Source: Coleophoma eucalyptorum (Eukaryota; Ascomycota; Leotiomycetes; Helotiales; Dermateaceae). Taken from it: a stretch of 64,000 bases of DNA. Each line of letters starts with the position of its first letter. Position 1 is the first letter of the stretch. Position numbers and translations under genes: made by a program. Shown one piece after another: positions 23,201 to 34,214 of this stretch. The stretch is from positions 620,001-684,000 of the forward strand of contig JALRME010000013.1 of assembly GCA_026120035.1 (NCBI GenBank), given 5' to 3'. The notes beneath the pieces were generated by a model. That model saw nothing but the letters and a program-made list of their open reading frames with translations. It did no database searches and was not told the DNA's origin.

Positions 23201-24059
23201 CAACTTCTGCGCCTGGACGATCTCTTGTGAACGGCTTGTGGGAATCCTTCCTGCGGGGACAGGCATCGGGTTTGCAAGTTGCGTTGGACAACCACCACGC
23301 TCGCTGCATATCAGCGATCCTCCAAATTTTACCTTTGGAATGACTGGGGAGGGTTTGTATCGTTCTGCTCGTGGAAAGGTCATGCTGTGGTTGACGGAGG
23401 CCATCCTGAGTATCCAGGAATCAATGCTTCAACTATGTGGCAGTGATTTAAGGCATCGTTTGTCTCAAGCACCATATGGAACCATGTTACAAAGACTGTA
23501 GTTTGTCTTCAGTAGTCGGTTCGGAACCTCTCATTCACAGCTTCCTACTAGGATACCATGCTGTATAGAATTTTGTCATGTTTTGCCGGACTTTGGGGTT
23601 GACAGTGTGCATTAATGGAAAGCATAGACGATTGTATACTTGGCTGTGTTTTGAAGAGAAGTTCCATCTTAAGGACAAGCATTGGACTTTACAGATATTT
23701 CAATTGCAGTCTGGTATACATTTTTACGTCACCAATATGATCTGAAATTTGGAAATTATTCCAACATAATCTGTGATCCTGGCTCGCACAAACAACATCG
23801 AGCTGTTAGGGATGGCCAGACTAGCTTTGCAGCACATAATGGTAATAACACAAACCTCTTACCATTTGTCTGGCAAGACAGCTTCAAGATTGATGCACAT
23901 GTTAATCACTTCGTCATAAAATTGTGTTGGAAATGCAGAGAGCCTCTTTATATTGGCTGGTATCTATGACAACTGAATATCCATCCAGGCATCTTTCCAG
24001 TAAAGGAACAACCGCGGCTTTGCAATTTAAGGTACGGGTAAATCGAGTAGGCGGACACT
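23201..24059. other. Intergenic, 3' flanks of convergent genes
   Basis: 859 bp between convergent stops (the small acidic orphan and RPP1). Only short random frames are visible; no RNA gene or repeat is recognised. Confidence 0.4.
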
Positions 24060-24558
24060 CTAATCGAAAAGACCGAAACCCATATCCTCGTCGGACTCCT
24101 CCTTGGCTGCAAAAAATGTCAGTATAAATGTTTGGCATTTTCAATCGGATGTAGGTTTTCGTACCCTCCTCCTCCTTCTCGGCCTCCTTCTCCTCAGCTG
24201 GGGCAGCACCACCAGCAGCTCCTCCAGCAGCTGGAGCAGCAGCAGCTCCACCACCGGATCCAACGTTCAAGAGGAGATCCTTGACATCCTTGCCCTCGAG
24301 AGCCTACACAAAATCAATCAGTACTGTCCTTTGCTCACAAAATTCTTCTGGGCGTACCTTGGCGAAGAGAGAGGTCCAGATTGGCTCAACATCCTCGACA
24401 CCAGCGGCCTTGATCAAGGTCTGGAGCTTGTCGGCCTGTTATCCTGTCAGTATTCTATCTTTCATCTTTCAACATAGACTGTATCGTACGGTGATTTCGA
24501 CAGAGTCATCGGCCAGGATGAGAGCTGCGTAAGAGACGGCGAGTTCGGCGTTAGACAT
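24060..24558 (-). CDS. RPP1: 60S acidic ribosomal protein P1
   Basis: Ribosomal stalk protein that recruits translation factors to the GTPase centre. Four exons (24558-24490, 24435-24358, 24303-24165, 24106-24060; introns 54, 54 and 58 nt) encode 110 residues, the normal length. The N-terminal dimerisation domain reads [19 protein letters not shown] and [20 protein letters not shown], which is P1-type rather than P2-type. An Ala/Gly-rich hinge follows, then the universal acidic tail [12 protein letters not shown] on the last exon. Intron-rich structure is usual for fungal ribosomal protein genes. The promoter is shared with the divergent DUF2408 gene. Confidence 0.97.
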
Positions 24559-25129
24559 TTTGAATCTGCAAGAGAACGTTAGTGACGAGCTCAGACGCGC
24601 AATTTTTCTGCTCGGAGGAGCCAGACAAATATGCTTTAGGACTTCAAGTAAGAGCGGAAAGAATACTGACGTTTGGGGTGAGATCCAATCGATTTAACCA
24701 CAGTTGGTGGAGAAAGGAACTTTTGAGATGTCAAAAATGAATAAATTTCGAGACGTCTAAAATCGAATATGCGAAAGTGCGCTCTGCGGCCCTAAGATTT
24801 AGCCGATGAAAGAAGGCTGGCCTGGTGCCTGATGGCCTGAGGAACCAACAAGATTCTGATATGCTCATGTCATGTGATATGACATCCTTTACCGGCTCGC
24901 TCAAATCGGCACAGCATTACGCTAACGCGGGGAATGATGGCGGGGATCTACTGTTATGTGCTTTCTTTGCTTGGCTTCTAAGTCTTTCTACTTGCGATCA
25001 AGTGCCTACGAAGCTTAACAGATTCACCAACTCAAGGTAGTCTGCTGCTGGGAGTCTTGTTTACGATACATTAGATAGCTGCAATCAGCCTTTCGTCACT
25101 TGGAAAAGAAACCACAGAAATCCGCCATC
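24559..25129. other. Divergent promoter region, RPP1 / DUF2408 gene
   Basis: A 571-bp spacer between divergent starts. No supported gene is seen and no specific element is assigned. Confidence 0.4.
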
Positions 25130-26737
25130 ATGACCGATACTCCGAATGTTCCTCTTCCTCTCGATTCGCGCGAACAATCAATCCTCAACGAGCTACTCTT
25201 ACTTCGAGATTCTCTGACCTTGCTGAAGCAGGACAGGACTACTTATGTGAAGTCTTCTGATGTCATGGTTTTGTACGATAAGGTGGTGGATCAAGTGCGA
25301 TTACTGAACGATATAAGGGCTGATAAGCCGACAGAGCAGAATAGGCGTAAGGTCCTCGAGGCGCAGGATTATGGGTGATGCGCTGACATATTTCGCGCAG
25401 TGGATAGGGTCTTGGACTCTTGCTTCCAACTACTGTCTCTTTTCTTTATGACGATCGGCAAGAACAATGAAGCGCCTGCCGCATATTCCTTGACCTCGAC
25501 TATCAAACGATTACTTGATCACCTTACGGAAGTAGACCTCTACTCCGAAAAAGATCTAGAACATATCTCACAAACGATTGAGAATCTCCGCCGCGTTGTC
25601 AAGGATGCTAAAGCATCTTATTCTCCCAAGCTTATCACACTGCTCTCGAATCGACTCGACCTTTGCCACAAATCTTGCCAAAACCTCCAGAGCAAGCTGG
25701 AGCGACTGAGTCCTGCGTTACGCTCCATACATGAAAAGTTGATCTCGATACTGCGCTCCCTTTCGCTAGCAAATACAAAGTCGAAGGTGAGGAATAATTA
25801 TGATATTGGATTTTACCTTGGAGCTGAAGTGCAAGAAATGAACGCTGCTGATGCCAGATATTCTAGTTCTCCTCAGTTGAAGTTCAAGGTCTACAGAAGC
25901 AGCTTAAGGAAATTGATTCTCAGAGAGTAGATGGCAAATTCGTTATAGCAAGCGGAGAAGTCCCAGCATGCAGCGAAGAGGTTTGTGAACTGCTGAGAAA
26001 GTGTCTGATGTGGTCTGAAGTTGTACTTGAGAGGTATATTCAAACGTTTACCTCTCTTGCAATAAAACGAGTCTACTAAACAGCCCACAGGAAAGGAGAA
26101 ATCCCAGATGCGTTCAAAGACACATATATGGTTTTAATTGGTATTCGGAATAAACTAGAAAAATTGTCTCTAACGCAAGCTTGGTCGCTGCGCGAAACTG
26201 ATCTCTACGACTTCCAGCGACAGCTGGACAAGATTGACGAATCTCGAGTAGATGGTAATTTTCTGGATTCAGACGGAAAGCCAGCCGAGCTTTATGTCCA
26301 AAGAGTATGTCTACCATGCCGTCTACTTTACTCGGATGCTGACTGAACAAGACGCTACTCTACTTGATTCGACGAAGCTACGCATATATTTACTTCCTTA
26401 TGGTCTCGTCTGAGCCAGTATCTGAGGCACTCCTTCCAATCTATAACCAGCTACAAACACTCAAGCGATGCCTTATTGAAGTCAAGGCTTCTGGTGGTGT
26501 AAGCTCACCACGAGAGCTCTACCCGTACAGTATGAAGGTAAGTGAATCCAGCTCTTGCGCATTTCAAGACTGACCATTTCTCAGCTAAACTCGATCGATA
26601 ATATGAGGAAGGACGGAAAGTTCATGGTTGGCAATGACGTCCCCGAGGGGCAAGGCAGTGTGAACGAGCTGTTGGCAGAGTGCTTCGAATTGAACTATGA
26701 GTTAAGAATAGCGGCGGAGTCTGAGACAGAGGAATAA
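25130..26737 (+). CDS. DUF2408 / UPF0662 family protein
   Basis: Fungal conserved protein of unknown molecular function. Six exons (25130-25346, 25401-25786, 25867-26033, 26091-26304, 26352-26537, 26585-26737) encode 440 residues; introns range from 47 to 80 nt. The protein is almost entirely alpha-helical, with coiled-coil-like stretches early on (REQSILNELLLLRDSL) and conserved blocks LLDHLTEVDLYSEKDLEHI, SKLERLSPALRSIHEKLI, YIYFLMVSSEPVSEALLPIY and PRELYPYSMKLNSIDNMRKDGKF. I assign it to UPF0662 (S. pombe SPAC30C2.08-type) from these blocks, by memory. No signal peptide, membrane span or catalytic motif is visible. It lies head-to-tail with the downstream poly-Ser gene. Confidence 0.82.
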
Positions 26738-27107
26738 GGAGACTGCTTATATGATTTTAATTTTGTTCGCGAAGGTGCAAGGCGTTCTACGGAGAAACTT
26801 TATTCGGATGAGCAGCATATCTGCTACCGATGTACGATGGACGACTGAACAGGGTGTGTATCGATGGGAGAGCAAAGATACTGGCGGCCAAGAGTCCCTC
26901 AACACATAATCAAGAATACGGATAGTCTAAGGCCTCTCTTGAACGACTTTACGTTGATGGTTGATGGACAGTTTATATTTTACCAAAGCCGCCAGTCATT
27001 GGTAAGCCCAAGCACCAGAAGTCAATTTACGCGAGTCGCGCTTTCGGGCATGGAGTCGCGTTTGACCTCGAACCTTCAACATCCAACACTTTGAGGAAAA
27101 CATCAAG
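26738..27107. other. Short tandem intergenic region
   Basis: 370 bp between two plus-strand genes, holding the 3' end of the DUF2408 gene and the promoter of the next gene. Nothing further is recognised. Confidence 0.4.
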
Positions 27108-28042
27108 ATGTTCAGCACATTGCCAAATTTCCAAAATCACAGCCATAATCAAAGCTTTCACTTCACACCTGTTGTCTCTTCGCCGCTCTCATCGCCACCC
27201 TTACGTCGTTCCCCTGAATATACACCTCTCTCATCTCGCGACAACAATGCCTCCTCCACGCGCCGTCAACAAGTAATGTCCTCACCCACGCCTTTGAAAC
27301 CCACGAACCTGACATCATCATCACCGATAAACCGCTCCTCCTCCTCCTCCTCCTCCTCCTCCTCCTCCTCCTCCCCACTCTACGGCTCTACAGAGTCGGC
27401 TTCTCGCTTCTCAAAGCGCACTACAAAATCCAACCCGCTCATCCATAACCGCGGCGACGGACGAGAGACGCGGCGGAAATTGTTCCTCAAGAAAGTGCGT
27501 GAGGATAGTGAGGAACAGCGCTGGAAGGCTAGAGGCGGTGATGATGAAATGATGCGCACGATTTGGATTGCGGAGCAGAGGCGCATGGAGGAGCGGCGAG
27601 CGAGAGATCCTGATGCTGAGACTTTGAGAGAGGAGGACTTCGAGGAATCGTGGAGTTTGGGTGAGTTACTGTCTTTCATTTCATTTGGTTTTGCCTTACT
27701 TTCTGTATATTCAAGTCTAGTTACATTGCGTGGCTAATTTCTGATCTAGATGAAGCTTTGGCAGACGAGATTGCAAGAAAGGAGGCTGACGAAATGGAGG
27801 CGTTGCTGAGCTCAATGGAGGAGCAAGGGCAGCGATATATTCCTGATGTGGAAGGCATGGATACCTCACAGGATACTATGGACAGCTCGATAAATAAGCA
27901 GTCTGCAGCTTCTTTCGAATCTCCTTATGGAAGCGATGATGAAGAATACGATCACCTGTTTATGGATGTCATTCAGGAGGAAGAACGCCAATTATCAACG
28001 CGGCAACCAATTTCTGGAGATACCGAGATGGACATGAGCTGA
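27108..28042 (+). CDS. Unrecognised fungal protein with poly-Ser tract and charged helix
   Basis: No family recognised. Two exons (27108-27660, 27750-28042; intron 89 nt) encode 281 residues. The N-terminal 110 residues are Ser/Pro-rich and include short proline-directed sites (SSPTPLKP, RRSPEY) and 13 consecutive serines coded by a TCC repeat. A conserved-looking charged segment follows (RETRRKLFLKKVREDSEEQ, MMRTIWIAEQRRMEERRARD) and crosses the intron into DEALADEIARKEADEMEALL, predicted to be a long helix. The C-terminus is acidic (YGSDDEEYDHLFMDVI). The look is of a nuclear adaptor or a CDK substrate, but this is inference from composition only. Confidence 0.75.
27336..27374 (+). repeat. 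(TCC)13 microsatellite in coding sequence
   Basis: Thirteen uninterrupted TCC triplets encode a poly-serine run in the gene at 27108-28042. It keeps the frame, so length changes would alter the protein without breaking it. Confidence 0.95.
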
Positions 28043-28193
28043 TACATACCTTGGGCACGATTTATTTGGAGTAATGTTTAGCGTAGGCGTTGGGGTTTGA
28101 GGCAGGATATATGAAGTTATGGAAGGGCCTTTCAATGAAAGTACAATCAGGTCACATAAAGTGCACAACGCAAGATCCGATAAAAGTAACGTC

Positions 28194-29269
28194 TTATTGC
28201 TGTGGACATCCTTCTTCCGGCGCTCCAAAAGCTTCTTGTGCTGCTGCCATATCCCCAACGAGATCTGCTGGTGGTGAGCCTGCAGCTTGCATCTGGACGA
28301 AATTAGCGTGAGATTCTGTTTGAACTGACTGTGAAACTTACCTTCTGCATTCGCTCAACTATGTACTCTCTATCGGCAGCGTTCTCGTCCTTGTACGTCT
28401 TAAGCTCGAACCGCTTTACTATTTCCGAGACGACCTTCTGCTGCTCCTTGTACCTATCCATATCCGCCTTTGGTACCCCATTTTTATTCTTTTCCATCCA
28501 AGTTGGAAACTTATCATCCAACTCTTTCATGGGCTCGTACAAAATCTCTTTGTTTGTCAACTGCTCCATCATGCCGAGCAGCATCTTGGAGAAATCCTCT
28601 TCATTGCCTTCACCTTCAAGACCACCAGACTGCATGGCCTTCATCATCTCGGCTAGGAAATCATCAGTGTCGTCTTCCGTTGCTGCTTGAGTTGCTTTAT
28701 CGCCAGACGCCTGCATCCTCTCCATGGTCTTCTTGATCGTCTCTTGAAAGGATTCTTCCCCGCCTGGAGCTGCTGGTTTGCTTGACGAAGAAGGCGCCGC
28801 TTTTGAAGTAGTATTTACACTTGGAGCCACTTCTGCCAACTCTGCACCTCCACCCAATTCTTTCAGCATACTTTCAAATTGTGCTTGCATATCTGGGTTC
28901 GTTTCCAATTCTCCCAGTAAATCAGCCATCCCGGCTTGTAGCTGTTTCGCAAAATCATCATCTGAGATACCCTCTAAATCCTCTGCCGTTGCCTGTGGTC
29001 TGCCAGGCCCTGAAGGTATCGCAGGCGGCTTTTCTTCTATCTTTGTCGCGGAAAACTCATCTAGCATATCTAGAAATCTAATATCAGATCAGTCTTGCAT
29101 ACGAACTCTGATACTTACCATCTAAATCGTCTAGGTCATCTTCATCTGGGTCTGGAACATCTTCTATTGATGCTGGTATTGTTTCAGGTGCCTGTGAAGA
29201 CGCAGCTGTCACATTCGCTGGCTTAGAAGCCAGCGCAGCATCTTTTGGCTCACCAGCTGTTGTTGACAT
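28194..29269 (-). CDS. PEX19: Peroxisomal membrane protein import receptor Pex19
   Basis: Cytosolic chaperone/receptor that binds peroxisomal membrane proteins and docks on Pex3. Three exons (29269-29119, 29069-28342, 28292-28194; introns of 49 nt each) encode 325 residues. The N-terminal Pex3-binding region carries the acidic DPDEDDLDDLDDMLDEF motif, which spans the first intron. The middle includes GISDDDFAKQLQAGMADLLGEL and a helical cargo-binding domain (TKNEILYEPMKEL-like block, here TNKEILYEPMKELDDKFPTW; then ADREYIVERMQKMQAAGSPP). The last exon ends in CPQQ, a C-terminal CaaX box expected to be farnesylated, as in yeast and human Pex19. It is divergent from UBC9. Confidence 0.95.
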
Positions 29270-29832
29270 GATTGTGGTTTTAAGCTTCTGTCATGCGCAG
29301 GAGCAGGATACCGGCAAGTGGGGTAAGTTATTGGACTGTGACTCTCTTAATAGCTTGATGATATCAACAATATCACTGATGGCTTCAAAATAACACGGTA
29401 GCCAATCTGAGCTGAGAATATTTCAAGTATATTGCTGAACCCTCGCACAGAGAGAAGCTGTTGGGTTCGGCGTGATGAAAACGAAAGCTTGAATCTTGTC
29501 TAGGAACGAGAGCCGCGGCTGAGGTGGAGAAATCTAAAGGACCCCCTGAAGCGAGACGGCGGCTCTCGCCCAGAACATCAACAACTTCCGACCAATCAGG
29601 ACTCATCACTCGTGGACATCCGATTTTCGAGTTGTTGCAAGGCTTCTTTCCATCTATTCTTCAAGCGCCTCGAGCATTCAACACAACCAGCCACAATCTC
29701 CCGACCTGATCAGAACACTTACTGAGAGGTCCCTACATCGTGATTCGAATTCGATCCTCCACGCACCACCATCTTCTACTTGATATTTCAGCCTCGCCCC
29801 TCTGCATTCATTCTACAGCCTTATCCTCAACA
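29270..29832. other. Divergent promoter region, PEX19 / UBC9
   Basis: A 563-bp spacer between divergent starts. No supported gene or distinctive element is seen. Confidence 0.4.
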
Positions 29833-30456
29833 ATGGCGCTGTGCCAAAACAGATTGCAAGAAGAAAGGTATGTTAAATCATGCTAGTGGTGCTTGATGAT
29901 ACTGACCTTCGTAGGAAGCAGTGGCGACGAGACCATCCTTTTGGTTTCTTTGCAAAACCCGCGCGCGGCGCCAACGGCGTTCTCGATCTTAAGGTGTGGG
30001 AATGCGGTATCCCAGGGAAGGATAAGACATTGTGGGAGGGTGGTCTCTTTAAGATGACAGTCACATTTCCTGATGGTTCGTATTGTTCGCCCTTACTATC
30101 ATTATGAACCAGTACTAACATTTAATACTAGAGTATCCAACCAAGCCGCCCAAGTGTATGCGATACAACCTTGAATCAGGTTTAAGAAGCTAATATTCTC
30201 AGGCAAATTCGTGCCACCTTTGTTCCATCCAAATGTCTACCCATCTGGCACTGTCTGCCTATCAATCCTGAACGAAGAGGAGGGATGGAAGCCGGCTATT
30301 ACTATTAAGCAAATCCTTCTAGGTGTCCAGGATTTGCTCGATGACCCCAATCCAGATTCTCCAGCTCAGGCTGAAGCATACAATTTGTTCAAGAAGGACC
30401 GAACTGCTTACGAGGCAAAAGTCAAGAGAATTGTACGTGAGCACCCAGCACCATAG
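29833..30456 (+). CDS. UBC9: SUMO-conjugating enzyme E2 Ubc9
   Basis: Transfers SUMO from the Aos1-Uba2 E1 to substrate lysines, mainly in the nucleus; essential in yeast. Four exons (29833-29867, 29915-30075, 30132-30155, 30203-30456) encode 157 residues, typical of the family. The third coding exon is only 24 nt. The N-terminal helix has the basic [12 protein letters not shown] stretch that contacts SUMO. The active site reads [16 protein letters not shown], with the catalytic Cys at about residue 92, preceded by the HPN triad. The Ubc9-specific WECGIPGK and [13 protein letters not shown] segments are intact. Nothing is missing. Confidence 0.97.
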
Positions 30457-31362
30457 GCATGGATTGCATACAAGTTTCTTTCGGAGGGGCAATCTAGGCA
30501 TAGGCGTTGAAGGGTTCCACTTTGGGTTTTATCGGCTGCATAGCGAGCACTTGATGATAGGGTGATCTTGCTATGAATGCATAGATGTTTTATGAGAAAA
30601 GCACATGGAACAGGGATGAATTCCATGATTCACTTTCTACATATTTGATTCTCACTCTGGTACTTGTCTGTTGCTTAATACTCGTGGCGCTGAAAGCCTG
30701 TAAACTGGACAATCATCGAACGCTAGCCTTACCATCCTTCTAAGGACGTAAATGGCCAGTCTTCTCAATAGCGCAAGATGTAAGGATAAGTTGAAGAATC
30801 ACAGCTCTTTCGCATCGCTTAGCATCTTGCGGTCGCTTAAGCAAGGACAGGATGATCTCTTGTGCGTATTTCGAGGTCTACAACAAGGTTCTGGCGGTAC
30901 TGGCTCAGCTTCATTCAAAAAGATGCCTCTCCACGGCTCATCCTTCTAATGCAGGGAGATTCGAGACTGCAGCCGGAGGCTATTGAGTCTTTGGGGCATG
31001 GACGGTCTCCTTGCTTAATGAACATCCAGCAGCAATAGGATAACAAATCAAACCAGTCTGGCAGTGTTGTGCTGTCTGCGCCTCTAAACATGATGCTGGT
31101 TGACATGCACCCCGGACTTTCCACAGTTATTAGGCGAATGAAAGTGAGAGGATTAGATTATGTACACGGTCAAAAGGGTAAGATAAGAGTTGGCGCTAGT
31201 GTCGGTCCGTCTTAAGCTCCGGTATCGCTCTAGAATTTTGTGACTCGAACCACAGAGGCTTTATTAAGACTCACAACACCACACCGATCTTTCCTTCATA
31301 CACAACACTCCAAGTGATTCCCAAGTTGCAAACGTTTGACGAATTCGAAGAATATTACCAAA
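30457..31362. other. Intergenic region upstream of asparagine synthetase
   Basis: 906 bp between UBC9 and the asparagine synthetase gene. No gene is supported. The last 130 bp hold two matches to the Gcn4/CPC1 element and a pyrimidine-rich ATG-free leader. Confidence 0.45.
31241..31273 (+). promoter_or_regulatory. Putative Gcn4/CPC1 (cross-pathway control) sites
   Basis: TGACTC at 31241-31246 (six of seven bases of TGACTCA) and AGACTCA at 31267-31273 (six of seven) lie about 90-120 bp upstream of the asparagine synthetase ATG. Amino-acid biosynthetic genes in fungi are commonly activated by the bZIP factor Gcn4/CPC1/CpcA through TGASTCA sites, so position and target make sense. Neither site is a perfect consensus. 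Confidence 0.4.
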
Positions 31363-33450
31363 ATGTGTGGTATCTTTGCATGCCATCAGTAAGTCAATCT
31401 CTCTTCCCAAATTCCCTACGACTCATTCTTGGTGGGGGCCCCGCGCTCCAATTTACGCCTGCTAATTGATTCATGTACCTAGTCATCCAGATGTCGTTGC
31501 CTTCAAGCCAGCGGCATTGAAAGCCGCGAAACAAGTTCGCCACCGTGGACCAGATTGGAGTGAGTCACAGAAGTCAATGGGTCCAGAATTTGCGAATTGA
31601 CATATTTTGGCAGGTGGAAACTTTACTTGCAACCGGACAAGTATGACACATTGTTCAATCCATAAGGATGGCGATTGACCGATTGTAGTTCTGGCTCACG
31701 AGCGATTGAGTATCGTCGGTGTTGACTCCGGAGCTCAACCACTCACCAACGCAGATGGATCCATTGCCTTAGCAGTCAACGGAGAGATTTACAACCACAG
31801 ACTGATTAGAAAGACCCTCGATACCCCATATCACTTCAAGACCCACTCTGACTGCGAAGTCATTATCCCATTGGTATGGAAAATATTTCTAGAAAGGTCA
31901 TTTGGATATTGATTTGGCACAGTACATGCAATATGACATCGATGCACCCAACCACCTGGATGGCATGTTCTCCTTCGTCCTTTACGACAAGAAGCAGGAC
32001 CGCACAATCGCTGCTCGTGATCCAATTGGAGTCACTAGCATGTACATGGGATGGGATAGCACGAAGCCTGGCACAGTTTTCTTCGCTTCTGAACTGAAAT
32101 GTCTCAAGGACGTCTGCGACAAAGTGCAAACCTTTCCACCGGGCCACGTATTTGACTCGAAAACTGGAGAGACCACCAGATATTTCAAACCATCTTGGTG
32201 GGATCCTACCAACGTCCCAACAGCCCCCGTTGACCTAAAGGTCATTCGTGAAACCTTTGAGAAGTCAGTCAGAAAGCGTCTCATGGCTGAGGTCCCATAT
32301 GGTGTTCTTCTCTCTGGAGGCCTTGACTCAAGTTTGGTCGCTGCCATTGCACAGCGCGAGACCCTCCGGTTGAAGGCTGCTGTTTTAGCAAAGAACGGCG
32401 GCGAGCCTAAGGAGGGTGGAGATGAGGATAAGGGAGAGGGTCTTGTGGGCATTGACGATGATGATAAGCTATCTACCGTCACCTACTTGCCACAACTCAA
32501 CTCATTTTCAATTGGCCTTCCTGGAGCCCCTGACACTGAGGCCGCCTTGGAAGTTGCCAAATTCCTTGGTACCAAGCACCATGTTATGACTTTTACCATC
32601 GAGGATGGTCTCAACGCTCTCTCCGATGTTATTTACCACTTGGAGACCTTTGATGTCACCACTATCCGTGCGTCAACTCCCATGTTCTTGCTCTCAAGAA
32701 AGATCAAAGCTATGGGTATCAAGATGGTTCTCAGTGGTGAGGGCAGTGACGAAATCTTTGGCGGTTATCTTTACTTCCATAACGCGCCAGACAAGAATGC
32801 CCTGCATGCAGAGACTGTCCGCAGACTCAAAAACCTCCATCTGGCTGACTGCTTAAGAGCCAACCTGTCGACAATGGCTTGGGGTGTTGAGGCCCGCGTG
32901 CCTTTCTTGGATAAGGAGGTAAGTCATCTTCACAGCAGCCACTTATTGTACAGTTGCTAACATTTGAAAAGTTCCTTGAAGTCTCAATGAACGTTGATCC
33001 ACAAGAAAAGATGCACGTTCCAGGAAGAATTGAGAAGCACATTCTTCGGAAAGCTTTCGATGTCAAGGAGGATGGTGCTGAGCCATACCTACCAGACAAC
33101 ATCCTGTGGCGCCAAAAGGAGCAGTTCAGTGACGGAGTCGGCTACGGCTGGATCGACGCTTTGAAGGATAACGCTGCTCTTCACGTCACCGACGAGATGA
33201 TGAAGAACCCTAAGCCTGAATGGGGAACTGACATCCCTGACAGCAAGGAGGCGTAAGTAATTCTATTGCACCATGTTACTTGTCTGCTAACACAACTTCT
33301 AGCTACTGGTACCGAACGATGTATGACGAGCTGTTCCCATCCTTCTGTGCTGACACAGTTATGCGATGGACCCCAACCTGGTCTAACCAAACCGATCCTT
33401 CGGGCAGAGCTATTGCAGTTCACGCCCAAAAATATGATGAGACCAAGTAA
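31363..33450 (+). CDS. ASN1: Asparagine synthetase (glutamine-hydrolysing)
   Basis: Makes asparagine from aspartate, glutamine and ATP. Seven exons (31363-31388, 31483-31559, 31614-31640, 31689-31873, 31923-32918, 32972-33252, 33303-33450) encode 579 residues. The protein starts [11 protein letters not shown]; Cys2 is the nucleophile of the class II glutaminase domain once Met is removed. RHRGPDWSG and NGEIYNH complete that domain. The synthetase domain has the PP-loop LLSGGLDSS (about 235-241) and [13 protein letters not shown]. Two coding exons are 26 and 27 nt, and the 49-nt intron at 31874-31922 must be removed to give IIPLYMQYD in place of a stop. A lysine/acid-rich insert ([15 protein letters not shown]) follows the PP-loop helix, as in other fungal enzymes. 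Confidence 0.97.
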
Positions 33451-34214
33451 CTTGGCGGCTCATAAGTCCAAGACAGCAGGCTCTTCTACCTCTGCTGGAA
33501 TTCGCTTTTGGGAATATGAGACAAGATTTGAAATTCGGCCAAACCTGGTGAACTTTCTTTCTGCGCGCTTTCTCCCTGCCAGTAGCAAAGAGGGAAAAGC
33601 TTGCTCCATTTAGAGAAGCTTGACATATCGTGTATTCAAGCTTTTGGGTTTCTTTCGACCTGTGCATATTTATGCTGGCGCTGCATAGATGGCTACAACT
33701 TGTGTTAAAATAGACGGTATCATAAGATGAATAGAAATGATAAATCCTGAATCATGCCTTCTCTGTGTATTAAATCGCGCTCGCTCCTTCCCGTCATTTC
33801 CTACATGTTATAGGAACATGTCCTTCGCAAGGTCGAGGAAGTTTCTAAGCGTTGCAGATAAATGCTCGTATATGTACCTAGATACGCAGTAACAAAGCCC
33901 TCTTGCTTCTGAATTTAGAAGTCTTCAAAATTCACTTCTCCGAGTCTCACATATCACCATTTGCTAGATGCTTCGTACAGCCAACTCTCGCCTCGTGACT
34001 AGGCACGTCGCTGTTCAGTGTCCGTTCATTGGCTGTGAAATAGCAGCCAATCAACGGTTATCCCGGTGTGTTTTCGCGCAACCGTCTGCCTCGCATGACA
34101 GCAGAATTTCGAACTTCCGCATTGTCAACACATCCTCTACACTCTCAACCCCCTTTTACCACAAGAACTCTTCATCTAACCTCTCATCCAATTCTCTATT
34201 GAACCAACTTCATC
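33451..34214. other. Intergenic region upstream of porin
   Basis: 764 bp between asparagine synthetase and the porin gene. No gene is supported. It contains an inverted pair of CCAAT boxes and a C/T-rich leader ahead of the porin ATG. Confidence 0.45.
34028..34051. promoter_or_regulatory. Inverted CCAAT-box pair upstream of porin
   Basis: ATTGGCTG (34028-34035) and CAGCCAAT (34044-34051) form a perfect 8-bp inverted repeat with an 8-bp spacer, so two CCAAT boxes face each other 164 bp upstream of the porin ATG. CCAAT-binding complex (HAP/CBC) control of mitochondrial genes is established in fungi. That this particular site is used is inference. Confidence 0.5.
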
